Below, one piece after another: positions 54,680-63,457 of a stretch of 64,000 bases of DNA (within the stretch, counting starts at the first letter, position 1; each line of letters opens with the position of its first letter). Both the position numbers and the translations under genes were made by a program. This DNA is from Hyphomicrobiales bacterium (GTDB lineage Bacteria > Pseudomonadota > Alphaproteobacteria > Rhizobiales > OSC116). The stretch covers positions 186,001 through 250,000 of the forward strand of contig JABSRZ010000003.1 of the NCBI GenBank assembly GCA_013214705.1. The letters run 5' to 3'. The notes beneath the pieces are model-generated. The model was not told the origin of the DNA. It ran no database searches and saw only the letters and a list, made by a program, of their open reading frames with translations.

Positions 54680-55396
54680 TTATACTGTGTCTTCTAAAAT
54701 TTTACCAACCATCATTCGGGTTATCGGTTTTTTACTTTTGAGAGCGTAAATATCTAGCGTTTCGACCAATTCTATAACCGCCAATGCCGACCTATCGATG
54801 CGCGGTAATATGTAGGCGATGACATTATCTGCCACGTTCAATTGCTTTTCGGCGAAGGATTTGATCAACAGGGCTTCCATCAACAAATCATCTGGCGGGG
54901 TGATCTCGATATGTTTGGCGGCTTTAAGGCGCGACAATAGATCAGGCAATTTTATGCCCCATTGCATAAGTGGTTTGCTGGCAGTTATCAATATTTTTTG
55001 GTCAAACTGAATGGCCAAATTGATAATGTGAAAAATGCTTTTCTCACAGCTTAATTTGGTGTCTATGTCATCGATTATAACTGCATTATTGCCGACAAAT
55101 TTTGCCAATGTGGGAAAATCATCTTCAGCCACTTTTAGATATGCGTCAGGCATAAATACCGCCGCATGAGCTTGCTGCCATAAATGCGCCAAATGGGTCT
55201 TGCCCGATTTTTTGGCTCCAAATAACAGCGTTAAGGGCGTGGCCAAGGGTGCCGATATTTGTTCTTGGTCGAGCAATTGGTCTATATAAGGTTGGTTTGA
55301 TGGCAATAAGATATATTCGTCAGCCTCGAATGATGGCTCACTTGCAAGGTTCAAAATTAATTGTTCTGCCTCTTGGTCAATCTTGTGGTTTGTCAT
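54680..55396 (-). CDS. hda: DnaA-like regulatory protein Hda/HdaA
   Basis: A 238-residue AAA+ protein that with the sliding clamp promotes DnaA-ATP hydrolysis and prevents re-initiation. Walker A GAKKSGKTH at 60-68, Walker B AVIIDDID, an Arg-containing sensor region (DLLSRLKAAKHIEI) and the DnaA-like lid. It lacks the DnaA DNA-binding domain IV, which separates it from DnaA. A clamp-binding motif of the usual Q-L-x-L type was not obvious at the N-terminus (EQLILNL is the best candidate). Overlaps the upstream permease gene by 20 nt. Confidence 0.9.
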   Translation of the reverse strand: MTNHKIDQEAEQLILNLASEPSFEADEYILLPSNQPYIDQLLDQEQISAPLATPLTLLFGAKKSGKTHLAHLWQQAHAAVFMPDAYLKVAEDDFPTLAKFVGNNAVIIDDIDTKLSCEKSIFHIINLAIQFDQKILITASKPLMQWGIKLPDLLSRLKAAKHIEITPPDDLLMEALLIKSFAEKQLNVADNVIAYILPRIDRSALAVIELVETLDIYALKSKKPITRMMVGKILEDTV

Positions 55397-56558
55397 CTGG
55401 CTGCTGCGCCTCTATCTGTTTATCATCAATTGTGGCGTCTGTCGGCTGGCTTTCATCCGTGGCAAAATCTAGCTCCTGCTGCCCCGTGCCTAAATATACT
55501 GGGCTTTTTAAATATTGCCGCAGGCCAAAACGCATTAATACACCCATCATTGCAGCGACAGGTACGGCCAGTAACAGGCCGACAAAACCAAATAATGAGC
55601 CAAAGGCAAATAGCGCGAACATCAGCCAAACTGGGTGCAAGCCAATATGCCTGCCCACCAAACGAGGGGTTAAAATATTACCTTCTAAAAACTGACCGAC
55701 CACAAATATAACCGCCACAATGCCGATTAAAAAATAATCTGGCCAAAACTGCACCAGTGCCAAGCCGACAGATAAAACCAAGCCGATGACCGCGCCGACG
55801 TAAGGGATGAAACTTATAATGCCAGCAATGATGCCGATAACCAGACCAAAATTTAACCCCGCGAGCGATAGGCTTACGGCATAATATACGGCCAAAATGA
55901 TGCAGACACTGCCCTGCCCGCGTATAAACCCGGCTAGCACTTGGCTCATTTCTTGGCTTAAGCTAACCACTGTGGCTTTATGGTTTAGCGGCACCCAAGA
56001 GCTAATGACGGCCAACATTCTATCCCAATCATTTAGCAAATAAAATGCCACGACTGGGGTGACAATGAGCAATGATAAAAATGCAAATACCGCCATGCCG
56101 CCAGACCAAATGGTGGCGATTAATGTGGTGCCTATGCTGGCTAATTTGCCAACTATAGTGCCAACTTGGCCAGATATTCCGCTTTCTGCTGCGCCGGTAT
56201 CGATATATTTAGCATAAATATCGCCAAACCATTTTTGGCCAGTGGTTTCGGCAAACCGCGTGAGACTATCGACATATGACGGCAGCTCAATGAGCAATTG
56301 GTTAAGTTGGTTTAGCATTAGCGGCACAATGAGCAGTAAGGCGGCTATAATAACCAGCGAAAATAGGCTCATGATTACGGTGGTGGCCATAATGCGGTTA
56401 AAACCTTTATCTTCTAGCCAATCGGCCATTGGGTCTAAAAAATAGGCGATGGCCATGCCGGCCACAAATGGCAACATGATGGAGGCGAAAATGTTGAGAA
56501 ATAGCAGAAATACAATGATGGCTATTGCCCAAAAAATGGAATGTTGTTTTAAAGTCAT
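55377..56558 (-). CDS. AI-2E/PerM family permease
   Basis: A 393-residue inner-membrane protein with about eight helices. It shows the PerM/AI-2E pattern: FVAGMAIAYFLDPMADWLE near the start, a long amphipathic middle segment (LPSYVDSLTRF), and FIPYVGAVIGLVLSV with LTPRLVGRHIGLHPVWLMFALFAFG at the end. Relatives export autoinducer-2, tyrosine or sodium; the substrate is open here. The C-terminal tail is acidic and glutamine-rich. ATG 56558 is chosen for its GGAAGAA site. Constant neighbour of hda in Alphaproteobacteria. Confidence 0.88.
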   Translation of the reverse strand: MTLKQHSIFWAIAIIVFLLFLNIFASIMLPFVAGMAIAYFLDPMADWLEDKGFNRIMATTVIMSLFSLVIIAALLLIVPLMLNQLNQLLIELPSYVDSLTRFAETTGQKWFGDIYAKYIDTGAAESGISGQVGTIVGKLASIGTTLIATIWSGGMAVFAFLSLLIVTPVVAFYLLNDWDRMLAVISSWVPLNHKATVVSLSQEMSQVLAGFIRGQGSVCIILAVYYAVSLSLAGLNFGLVIGIIAGIISFIPYVGAVIGLVLSVGLALVQFWPDYFLIGIVAVIFVVGQFLEGNILTPRLVGRHIGLHPVWLMFALFAFGSLFGFVGLLLAVPVAAMMGVLMRFGLRQYLKSPVYLGTGQQELDFATDESQPTDATIDDKQIEAQQPDDKPQD

Positions 56559-56602
56559 TTTCTTCCTATGGTGAATGCCCAAAATATGGCAAAAGAATCG
56601 GT

Positions 56603-57187
56603 CTAATTAAATGGCTTATTTATATAAGTTATTTTAACCCATGCAGATAAATATGCAAAGGTTGATATAAGGGTGGTCGCCCCGACCAACAAATATATAG
56701 GCTCCCGCCAGGCCATTAAGTTGGTTGTGAAACTTAAATCGGCCAATACCAATATGGCCAAGGTAATTTGAGCAACCGTGTTGATTTTGCTGACCATTAA
56801 CGGTTTTATGCCAGCCAATTTGTTTTGAAATTTGGCCAAAACAACCATGCCGATGATAAAAACATCTCTCAATATGACGACAGATACCAGCCATAAGGGC
56901 AAATGTCCCAATAGGCCTAAGGTTAAATATACACTGCCCATCAGTAACTTATCGGCCACTGGGTCTAACCATGCACCCAAAACAGTTTGTAATTTATGCA
57001 ACCGCGCTAGCCAACCGTCGATAAAATCTGAAATACCGGCGATTGAGAATAAGATAAAACTAATCAAAAACTCATCTATGCTGATGCACCAAATAATGAT
57101 GGGCACCAAAATTATGCGGCCAATGGTGATGGCATTGGGGAGGTTTAAGCTGGTTATAAAGTCAATGATTCTGCGTTTAATGATCAA
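56603..57187 (-). CDS. CDP-alcohol phosphatidyltransferase
   Basis: A 194-residue membrane enzyme of phospholipid synthesis with about five to six helices. The full CDP-alcohol motif D-x2-D-G-x2-A-R-x8-G-x3-D-x3-D is present, beginning SDFIDGWLAR and ending LDPVADK. Phosphatidylglycerophosphate synthase (PgsA) is the closest guess; a second copy elsewhere may be the housekeeping enzyme. The start is TTG 57187, since an in-frame stop lies upstream and no ATG is near. 34 nt behind the DUF2066 gene. Confidence 0.88.
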   Translation of the reverse strand: MIIKRRIIDFITSLNLPNAITIGRIILVPIIIWCISIDEFLISFILFSIAGISDFIDGWLARLHKLQTVLGAWLDPVADKLLMGSVYLTLGLLGHLPLWLVSVVILRDVFIIGMVVLAKFQNKLAGIKPLMVSKINTVAQITLAILVLADLSFTTNLMAWREPIYLLVGATTLISTFAYLSAWVKITYINKPFN

Positions 57188-57221
57188 ATTGAACCCAATA
57201 TTTCACTCAATATTTTTGGGT

Positions 57222-58268
57222 TTAGCCTCTGATTTCGAAATAAGGTCCTAAATCGATAAGGCTTAGCCCATTCATTTGCAATTGTTGCGCTAACGCCGCC
57301 ACATTGCCTTTATATTTGACATTTATAAATGCCCCTTCGGCGGTCATGGCATCGGTATCAAATTCACTAATGGCATCAATTTGCGATAAACGAGTGCGTA
57401 AGGTTATCCATTGATCGAGGCTGTTAAATACCACCAAAGCTTTGAATTCGGCCAATTGCGGCTTGCTGGTTATATTGTTATTGCGCCACTCAGATACAAG
57501 GGTGCGCAAGAAATCACTGGCAGCTTTTTCATAAATGGCGTTTAAATCTGCGCCTTGTAGCGGGTAGCTGCGGTTAAAACTGGTGATGCCCGAAACCCGC
57601 ACTATCGCCGATTGGCTGTCCAAAGTCATATGAGCAAATACAATTTGGGCATTTTCACCCGCCGCCGAAGCTAGCTGATATAAGGCGTTTTCATTTTTAT
57701 CTAAAACCTCTTGCTCGGTCGCCAGCAAGCCCGCATTGCGCGAGTCTACAATTTTTAGCGGCATAAGGCCGTTCTGCAAATCATGGTTTTGCAGCGCTTT
57801 AGACCATGGGTTATCGGTCGACCAAATGACGGTTTTGCCATCGGCGGTGGTTAATATTGGCACCAATAAGCTAATTTCAGATTGGCTATCACTATATTTT
57901 GCACCAATGTTGGCCAAAAATTGTTGCACCGCTGTTTGCCTAAATTTAATGGTAATTTCGGCAATATATTGCGTGCCGCCACTTTGTTCATTTTTAACGC
58001 TAAAGGCTTTTACCAATAATGAGCGGGTATCAGGGTCGAGCCTAGCTAAGGCTTTGGCTTTTTGCCCCGGGGTTAGCAAACGGTCGAATAATATCACCAC
58101 ACCCTTTGCCTCGGCCATAGCCAATGCCTTTGATTTGGCGGTTATGCCATCTTTACCCGTTGCATTCACTTTAATATTGGCGACGTCATAGACACTTTCA
58201 GCGCCGGCCGCATGGCTCAATGCAGTGGCAAATATTATGGTCATCAATACACGAATAAATTTTATCAT
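57222..58268 (-). CDS. DUF2066 domain protein, exported
   Basis: A 348-residue protein with a signal peptide (cleavage around ALSHAAGA, about 20-24). The DUF2066 domain begins VYDVANIKVNATGKDGITAKSKAL and contains FKVKN-like and RFLANIGAKYSDS-like stretches; it is beta-rich and periplasmic. Function is unknown for the family. Conserved position between purM and the CDP-alcohol transferase. It ends with a bitopic-looking LSLIDLGPYFEI tail. Confidence 0.85.
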   Translation of the reverse strand: MIKFIRVLMTIIFATALSHAAGAESVYDVANIKVNATGKDGITAKSKALAMAEAKGVVILFDRLLTPGQKAKALARLDPDTRSLLVKAFSVKNEQSGGTQYIAEITIKFRQTAVQQFLANIGAKYSDSQSEISLLVPILTTADGKTVIWSTDNPWSKALQNHDLQNGLMPLKIVDSRNAGLLATEQEVLDKNENALYQLASAAGENAQIVFAHMTLDSQSAIVRVSGITSFNRSYPLQGADLNAIYEKAASDFLRTLVSEWRNNNITSKPQLAEFKALVVFNSLDQWITLRTRLSQIDAISEFDTDAMTAEGAFINVKYKGNVAALAQQLQMNGLSLIDLGPYFEIRG

Positions 58269-58544
58269 TTAAGGCTCACCAAATTCAGTAGTTTTAAAAT
58301 TATGTTCATATAGCTAGGGACGGAAATAATTTAAACAAACATTAGCAGCTTGATTATGTTTCCACCAACTTTAGTATAAGTTATCTTATATATCAAATGT
58401 GTTCAATTTATATTGTTAACTGCCAAAATAGGAAGTTTTACATAATCGCTGTTATATTTTTTCAAATCTATTTTTTTGCTTTAAAATAAGCCGCAACAAG
58501 GTTAAAAGACTGTTAAAAACCCACCGCATTTGAATGGATTTCAT

Positions 58545-59615
58545 ATGACCGACCTAGACCGTAAAAACAGCCTCTCTTATAAAGACGCTGGTGTCGATAT
58601 TGATGCCGGCAATAAATTGGTTGATGCCATTAAGCCGTTAGCCAAATCTACCAGTAGATTGGGTGCAGATGTGGATTTAGGCGGTTTTGGCGGCCTGTTC
58701 GATTTAAAAGCCATTGGCATGAAAGACCCAGTATTGGTGGCAGCAAATGACGGTGTTGGCACCAAACTAAAATTGGCCTTTGAAACCAATATCCATAATA
58801 GTGTGGGTATAGATTTGGTCGCCATGTGCGCCAATGACTTAGTGGTGCAAGGCGCTGAGCCATTATTCTTTTTAGATTACTTTGCCACCGGTAAATTAGA
58901 GCTAGGCGTTGCCCAAAGTGTCATTGCAGGCATTGCCGAAGGTTGCATACAGGCCGGCGCCGCACTTATTGGCGGCGAAACCGCCGAAATGCCGGGCATG
59001 TATAGCCAAGGCGAATATGATTTAGCTGGGTTTTGCGTTGGCGCGGTAGAGCGTAGCCAGATATTGCCAACCAAAGACATTGCCGCAGGCGATGTGATAT
59101 TGGGTTTAAAATCCAATGGTGTGCATTCGAACGGGTTTTCATTGGTGCGTAAAATAGCCGAAATATCAAACCAAAGCTTTAACGAGGTCGCGGCTTTTGA
59201 CGACAGCCAAACATTAGGCGAAGCCTTATTAGCGCCGACAAAAATGTATGTAAAATCTTGCTTAGCGGCCATTAAGCAAACCGACGGGGTCAAAGCTTTA
59301 GCCCATATCACTGGCGGCGGCATTACCGAAAACCTGCCGCGCGTTTTGGCAGATGACATTAGCGCCGAAATTAATCTAGATCAGTTAAAACCGCAAAAAG
59401 TATTTTCGTGGATATCCCACCATGGCGGCATAGAAGCCGATGAAATGTTGCGCACATTTAACTGTGGTGTCGGCATGATTTTGGTGGTCAAAGCGGCGCA
59501 AGCTAAAGACGTAATGCAAGTGCTGAATGACCATGGCGAACAGGCTTTTGAGCTCGGCAAAATTATCGACAAAGCCGATGAGCGTGTGGTTTATACCGGC
59601 AAATTTGAGTTATAA
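58545..59615 (+). CDS. purM: Phosphoribosylaminoimidazole synthetase (AIR synthetase)
   Basis: A 356-residue enzyme that closes the imidazole ring in purine synthesis using ATP. Landmarks: [60 protein letters not shown] and [15 protein letters not shown]. Complete length. I start at ATG 58545 (GGATTTC in front) and not at the upstream in-frame TTG 58530. It is 2 nt before purN. The 276-bp region upstream, shared with the divergent DUF2066 gene, holds no gene. Confidence 0.96.
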   Translation: MTDLDRKNSLSYKDAGVDIDAGNKLVDAIKPLAKSTSRLGADVDLGGFGGLFDLKAIGMKDPVLVAANDGVGTKLKLAFETNIHNSVGIDLVAMCANDLVVQGAEPLFFLDYFATGKLELGVAQSVIAGIAEGCIQAGAALIGGETAEMPGMYSQGEYDLAGFCVGAVERSQILPTKDIAAGDVILGLKSNGVHSNGFSLVRKIAEISNQSFNEVAAFDDSQTLGEALLAPTKMYVKSCLAAIKQTDGVKALAHITGGGITENLPRVLADDISAEINLDQLKPQKVFSWISHHGGIEADEMLRTFNCGVGMILVVKAAQAKDVMQVLNDHGEQAFELGKIIDKADERVVYTGKFEL

Positions 59616-59617
59616 TC

Positions 59618-60268
59618 ATGGGCAAACTTAAAATTGGCATCTTAATTTCGGGTGGCGGCTCAAATATGCTGGCCATCGTGAAAGCCTGCCAAGCGCCTGA
59701 TTTTCCAGTCGAAGTTGCTGTGGTTATATCCAACCGGCCAGATGCCAAAGGCGTTGATATTGCCAAAACCCATGGCATAAATACTATTATTGTCGACCAT
59801 AAATTATTTACCGACCGCCCGACGTTTGAGGCCGTGCTCAACCAAGAATTACAAAACCATCAAGTTGAACTGGTGTGCAATGCTGGCTTTATGCGCATTT
59901 TGACCGAAGATTTTGTCAACCAATGGCTGGGCAAGCAAATCAACATTCACCCGGCATTATTGCCCGCATATAAAGGCTTGCATTGCCATGAACGCGCGTT
60001 AGCAGATGGGGTTAAAATTACCGGCTGCACAGTGCATTATGTGTGTTTAGAAGTGGATGCCGGGGCGATAATCGCTCAAGCCGCCGTGCCTGTTTTGCAT
60101 GCCGATAACGCCGCAAGTTTAGCCGCACGGGTGCTAAAAGCCGAGCATAAGCTATACCCACATGCCCTGCGCATGGTGGCCGATGGCCGGGCGGTTGAAG
60201 CTAACAATATAGTGCGCGTAAAAACCAATGTCCACGCAGCTGATAACCTATATGTTCCAAAAATATAA
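59618..60268 (+). CDS. purN: Phosphoribosylglycinamide formyltransferase
   Basis: A 216-residue enzyme transferring the formyl group from 10-formyl-tetrahydrofolate to GAR. It has the GAR-binding ISGGGSNM and the catalytic Asn/His in INIHPALLPAYKG, with the Asp in EVDAGAIIAQ. Length is normal for PurN. Starts 2 nt after purM, so translation is coupled. A strong terminator follows. Confidence 0.96.
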   Translation: MGKLKIGILISGGGSNMLAIVKACQAPDFPVEVAVVISNRPDAKGVDIAKTHGINTIIVDHKLFTDRPTFEAVLNQELQNHQVELVCNAGFMRILTEDFVNQWLGKQINIHPALLPAYKGLHCHERALADGVKITGCTVHYVCLEVDAGAIIAQAAVPVLHADNAASLAARVLKAEHKLYPHALRMVADGRAVEANNIVRVKTNVHAADNLYVPKI

Positions 60269-60310
60269 TAGGCTCTAGTTCAACGACTTATTTTAGTTAG
60301 TTGAATCAAA

Positions 60311-60336
60311 AAAAGCGCCTCAAAAGAGGCGCTTTT
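60311..60336. terminator. Bidirectional terminator between purN and ndk
   Basis: An 11-bp perfect stem AAAAGCGCCTC (60311-60321) / 60326-60336 with an AAAA loop. T-runs flank the stem on both strands, so it can end purN and ndk. Confidence 0.85.
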
Positions 60337-60356
60337 CGTAAAACATTATCGGTTAC

Positions 60357-60779
60357 TTATCCGACCAATTCATCATCAGAGAAGAAGAATTTGATTTCGC
60401 GTGCAGCAGATTCTGGAGCGTCGGAACCATGTACAGAATTTTCGCCAATGCTAAGAGCAAAGTCTTTACGAATTGTGCCTGCATCTGCATCTTCTGGGTT
60501 TGTTGCGCCCATAACTTCGCGGTTTTTAGCAATTGCGTCTTCGCCTTCTAACACTTGCACAACAACCGGTTCAGACATCATGAATTCTACCAATTCACCA
60601 AAAAATGGGCGTTCGCTATGTTCGCCGTAAAAACCTTCAGCTTGGGCTTTGGTCAATTTAATGCGTTTTGAAGCCACAATACGAAGGCCAGCAGCTTCGA
60701 ATTTAGCAATAATTTTACCAGTAAGGTTGCGTTTTGTCGCATCTGGCTTGATGATAGAGAATGTGCGTTGTACGGCCAT
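60357..60779 (-). CDS. ndk: Nucleoside diphosphate kinase
   Basis: A 140-residue enzyme balancing nucleoside triphosphates. The opening is [19 protein letters not shown], the active-site His is in [12 protein letters not shown], and R-x-x-M/V-G-A-T-N-P appears in REVMGATNP. Full length. The usual alphaproteobacterial neighbour, an ABC-F gene, lies about 2.7 kb further on beyond three other genes. Confidence 0.97.
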   Translation of the reverse strand: MAVQRTFSIIKPDATKRNLTGKIIAKFEAAGLRIVASKRIKLTKAQAEGFYGEHSERPFFGELVEFMMSEPVVVQVLEGEDAIAKNREVMGATNPEDADAGTIRKDFALSIGENSVHGSDAPESAAREIKFFFSDDELVG

Positions 60780-60833
60780 TTTATTGTCCTTTGTTAAATA
60801 TGGCCTAGCCTATAGCAGTGTTTAAAATAGCAT

Positions 60834-61526
60834 TCAAGCCAATTCGGGAATTTGGTTTTCAATTGCCCATTTTTTTATCAGGCTTTTGCGGTATGGTTTA
60901 TATTTTTGTTCCAACACGGTTATTTTTTTTAACCGTTCAGTGCGAAATGACCTAAAAGCTTGGCGGGTTTCGCACCACGCCACCAAATTTCTATTGTCAT
61001 AAAAATGTGCCATTAATATCGGCCAAATTATACGCGTGGTGAGATTGTCTTTTACATCGGCATAGGTGATTTCAATTTTAAATTGGTGGCGCAAGGCATG
61101 TCTTATGTCGGCAACGTTTACAATTTCGTGCTTTATCTTGACAAATTGCGGCGCATACAGGTCGGTGTTTAAAAATAAAGCCGATAAATCATCAGGTATC
61201 GAAGCCGAAATTTTGCCAATTAGGTTTTTGGCCGCCTTGGCCAAGTCTTTATCCGCCCGCTCCTGCACCATGCGCATGCCTAACATTAAGGCTTCTAATT
61301 CATCTTCGGTAAACATCATCGGCGGCAAATGGTAGCCATTGCCCATCACATAGCCGATGCCAGCCTCGCCATCTATCGGCACGCCAGACGCAGTTAAAGT
61401 CACCATATCGCGGTAGATGGTGCGGGTTGTCACTTCTAATTCTTCGGCCATATAATGCGCGGTCACCGGCCGGCGCTCACGGCGCATTAATTCTATTATC
61501 TGTATCAACCTGTCAGCACGTTTCAT
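60834..61526 (-). CDS. YafY-type WYL-domain transcriptional regulator
   Basis: A 230-residue regulator. An N-terminal helix-turn-helix (about 5-55: RLIQIIELMRRERRPVTAHY, then LEVTTRTIYRDM) is followed by a WYL-type ligand domain with RIIWPILMAHFYDNRNLVAWC...FRSFRTERL. ATG 61526 is best placed behind a GGAG site; ATG 61529 and TTG 61538 are alternatives. A perfect inverted repeat just upstream suggests autoregulation. WYL domains bind nucleic acids or nucleotides, and some control defence genes; a nuclease-like gene lies directly upstream on the same strand. Confidence 0.85.
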   Translation of the reverse strand: MKRADRLIQIIELMRRERRPVTAHYMAEELEVTTRTIYRDMVTLTASGVPIDGEAGIGYVMGNGYHLPPMMFTEDELEALMLGMRMVQERADKDLAKAAKNLIGKISASIPDDLSALFLNTDLYAPQFVKIKHEIVNVADIRHALRHQFKIEITYADVKDNLTTRIIWPILMAHFYDNRNLVAWCETRQAFRSFRTERLKKITVLEQKYKPYRKSLIKKWAIENQIPELA

Positions 61527-61564
61527 CATCCGCTCCAATTTATATCAGATATTAACCTACCAAT

Positions 61565-61583
61565 GCTGACACTATTTGTCAGC
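61565..61583 (-). promoter_or_regulatory. Probable operator GCTGACA-N5-TGTCAGC
   Basis: Perfect 7-bp arms (61565-61571 and 61577-61583), 5-nt centre, about 39 nt upstream of the WYL regulator start. Likely the site of that regulator (inference from position and symmetry). Confidence 0.55.
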
Positions 61584-61605
61584 AACGAAGGGAAATCAAT
61601 TGAAT

Positions 61606-62751
61606 TTATTCAAAATTGTATCTGTCAATTAATTTGGAAGTTACTTCTCTAAATGGTTTGGTGTCTGCAATTATTTTACTAAAATTTTTATCTTCCGCCC
61701 ACTTACTTTCGTTGAACAACCAAAATATATCGAAATTTCCTTCGCCTATATAAGAGAATGAAACACCAATTACTTTTTCTGATTTCAAATCATATTTATT
61801 AAGCAACGAATACATGGTTAATAATTCCTTTTTTTCTCCATAATCCTTTGCCAACATTGGTAAAAATAAAAATGAACAATCTGTTCTTTGACTGTGAAAC
61901 CTATAAGGCTTAACGTTCTCATTCTCTCTAGCCGCATCTAACGACAGGTTAAATCTTTCCTTAAATGCTCCCAGTTCAAACCTCATGAGCTTTGCAATTT
62001 CAGATATTATAAAATAGTAGTCAGTAGGTTCTTCAAGAAGAATGACTCTATCCCGATATGATTTGATGATGTGGGTCACATCCCATTTCTCAGAATCATC
62101 TTTTATCGCCAAAGCATATTGCACAAAATCTTCTGATAGGTCAGGACTTTCGACACCAGAAACATAATGTCCAAGAATCGCGGCTTCCGACAAGCCATTG
62201 ATTTTCTTATCATTCGCATTAACTAGATACGCACGAAACTCCAAATATTCTGAAAATTCCGCAAGCGTAATTAAACGGCTTACAACCTCGATATAATCAT
62301 TAAATTGAAATATATGAATTATTCCGGCCGTAGAGCTCCTATGATACTTTACTTCTCTCAGGCTATTTTCTAAATCTTCATTTGGTTTATGGACTATGAT
62401 TTTGTGCAATTGGGACATGTCAGCAGTTGATACATCAACAGAATGCCCCTGATTATTAGACAATCTAATTTCAGGATAGTCGGACATATATACAATAGTT
62501 TCTCGGATCTGTTTTGTTGCCTTGCCCAGAACCTTGTCTTTAAACCATTTATCTTCTTTTTCTAGAGTTGTTGCCCCAGAAACATTGCGTTCTTTCAATT
62601 GATATATGAACGATTTTCCACCCAAAAATACAATACTATCTGCAATTTCAATCTCTTGCCCATCTGGGTTCTTAAATCTGTTTTGAGAATAGGTGAATTC
62701 TTTAAAGAAAAAAAATTCATTCAGATTATCAATATCATTTTCAAGTGTCAT
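61606..62751 (-). CDS. Unknown protein with a PD-(D/E)XK nuclease-like N-terminus
   Basis: A 381-residue protein I cannot place in a named family. The N-terminal segment has a Glu, then Asp in IADSIVFLGG, and YQLKER, followed by a W-F and a K-A-x-K-Q-I helix. That order (E...D...QxK...helix with Q) resembles PD-(D/E)XK nucleases. The remaining 280 residues are mixed helix and strand with no known motif. Its DNA uses AGA, ATA and TCT-type codons and is more AT-rich by eye than its neighbours, which suggests horizontal gain. An AAGGA site sets ATG 62751, 11 nt behind the anti-sigma-like gene. Confidence 0.6.
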   Translation of the reverse strand: MTLENDIDNLNEFFFFKEFTYSQNRFKNPDGQEIEIADSIVFLGGKSFIYQLKERNVSGATTLEKEDKWFKDKVLGKATKQIRETIVYMSDYPEIRLSNNQGHSVDVSTADMSQLHKIIVHKPNEDLENSLREVKYHRSSTAGIIHIFQFNDYIEVVSRLITLAEFSEYLEFRAYLVNANDKKINGLSEAAILGHYVSGVESPDLSEDFVQYALAIKDDSEKWDVTHIIKSYRDRVILLEEPTDYYFIISEIAKLMRFELGAFKERFNLSLDAARENENVKPYRFHSQRTDCSFLFLPMLAKDYGEKKELLTMYSLLNKYDLKSEKVIGVSFSYIGEGNFDIFWLFNESKWAEDKNFSKIIADTKPFREVTSKLIDRYNFE

Positions 62752-62762
62752 CCCCGAAGTCC

Positions 62763-63365
62763 TTATTTTTCACTCAAACTCATCGACATTTTTTGCAATT
62801 TTGTTGTGCCCAATTTTCCTAGTCTGCCCAGCAATACATAGCCATATTTGCCATCATGCCATGAGGCTATTTTCCACTTTTGAGTTTGTGATATCACCAC
62901 TTCGCCATCTGACTCAGATTTTGCTCGCGCCATATAATAGGCAACGCGCTCATCATCATCATTAATATATAATAAATAAGCCGCGGGCTTGCCCTCGGCA
63001 GCGCTTAGCCGTGCGCCCATAAATTCATAATTAAATTTTTGCATATCCGGCACTTTAAAATCGGTTTTAATGCTGTCATTAAACCAATTTTCTATGGTCA
63101 ACTTGTCAAACGCTTCAAGTTCTATCGGTCTAAATTCTTGACCGCCATAGACTTCATGCGCCTGCACCGCCAATTCGGCTATGTTATAAGTGGTTTTGCC
63201 AAAGGTATTTTCGACCATTCTGTTGGCCGAATAACCAATTAACCCACCGACCACCAACAGCAAAAACATAGCGGTTTTTTGCGACGATGGTAATTTAGGG
63301 CTTTTTTCGCGCTTTCTTAGCGGGCGGGTATAATTTCCACGCTTTTTAGGGGGCTGTGTGGCCAT
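62763..63365 (-). CDS. Anti-sigma-factor-like membrane protein
   Basis: A 200-residue protein. Basic N-terminus, one membrane helix (about 32-47), then a periplasmic domain containing FKVPDMQKFNYEFMGARLSA, PAAYLLYINDDDERVAYY and WKIASWHDGKYGYVLLG. That series is like the outer domain of COG5662-type transmembrane anti-sigma factors. It lacks the usual N-terminal zinc-binding anti-sigma domain, and no ECF sigma gene is adjacent, so binding of a sigma factor is doubtful. It may be a truncated or repurposed sensor. Divergent from the ABC-F gene. Confidence 0.6.
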   Translation of the reverse strand: MATQPPKKRGNYTRPLRKREKSPKLPSSQKTAMFLLLVVGGLIGYSANRMVENTFGKTTYNIAELAVQAHEVYGGQEFRPIELEAFDKLTIENWFNDSIKTDFKVPDMQKFNYEFMGARLSAAEGKPAAYLLYINDDDERVAYYMARAKSESDGEVVISQTQKWKIASWHDGKYGYVLLGRLGKLGTTKLQKMSMSLSEK

Positions 63366-63457
63366 ATTTCAATTCCAAAACATCGAATCACTATTATTAT
63401 ACTTATAATATAAGGATTGGACTGGCGTTTTAAAACAGTTTCGGCTAATAAACCCAC

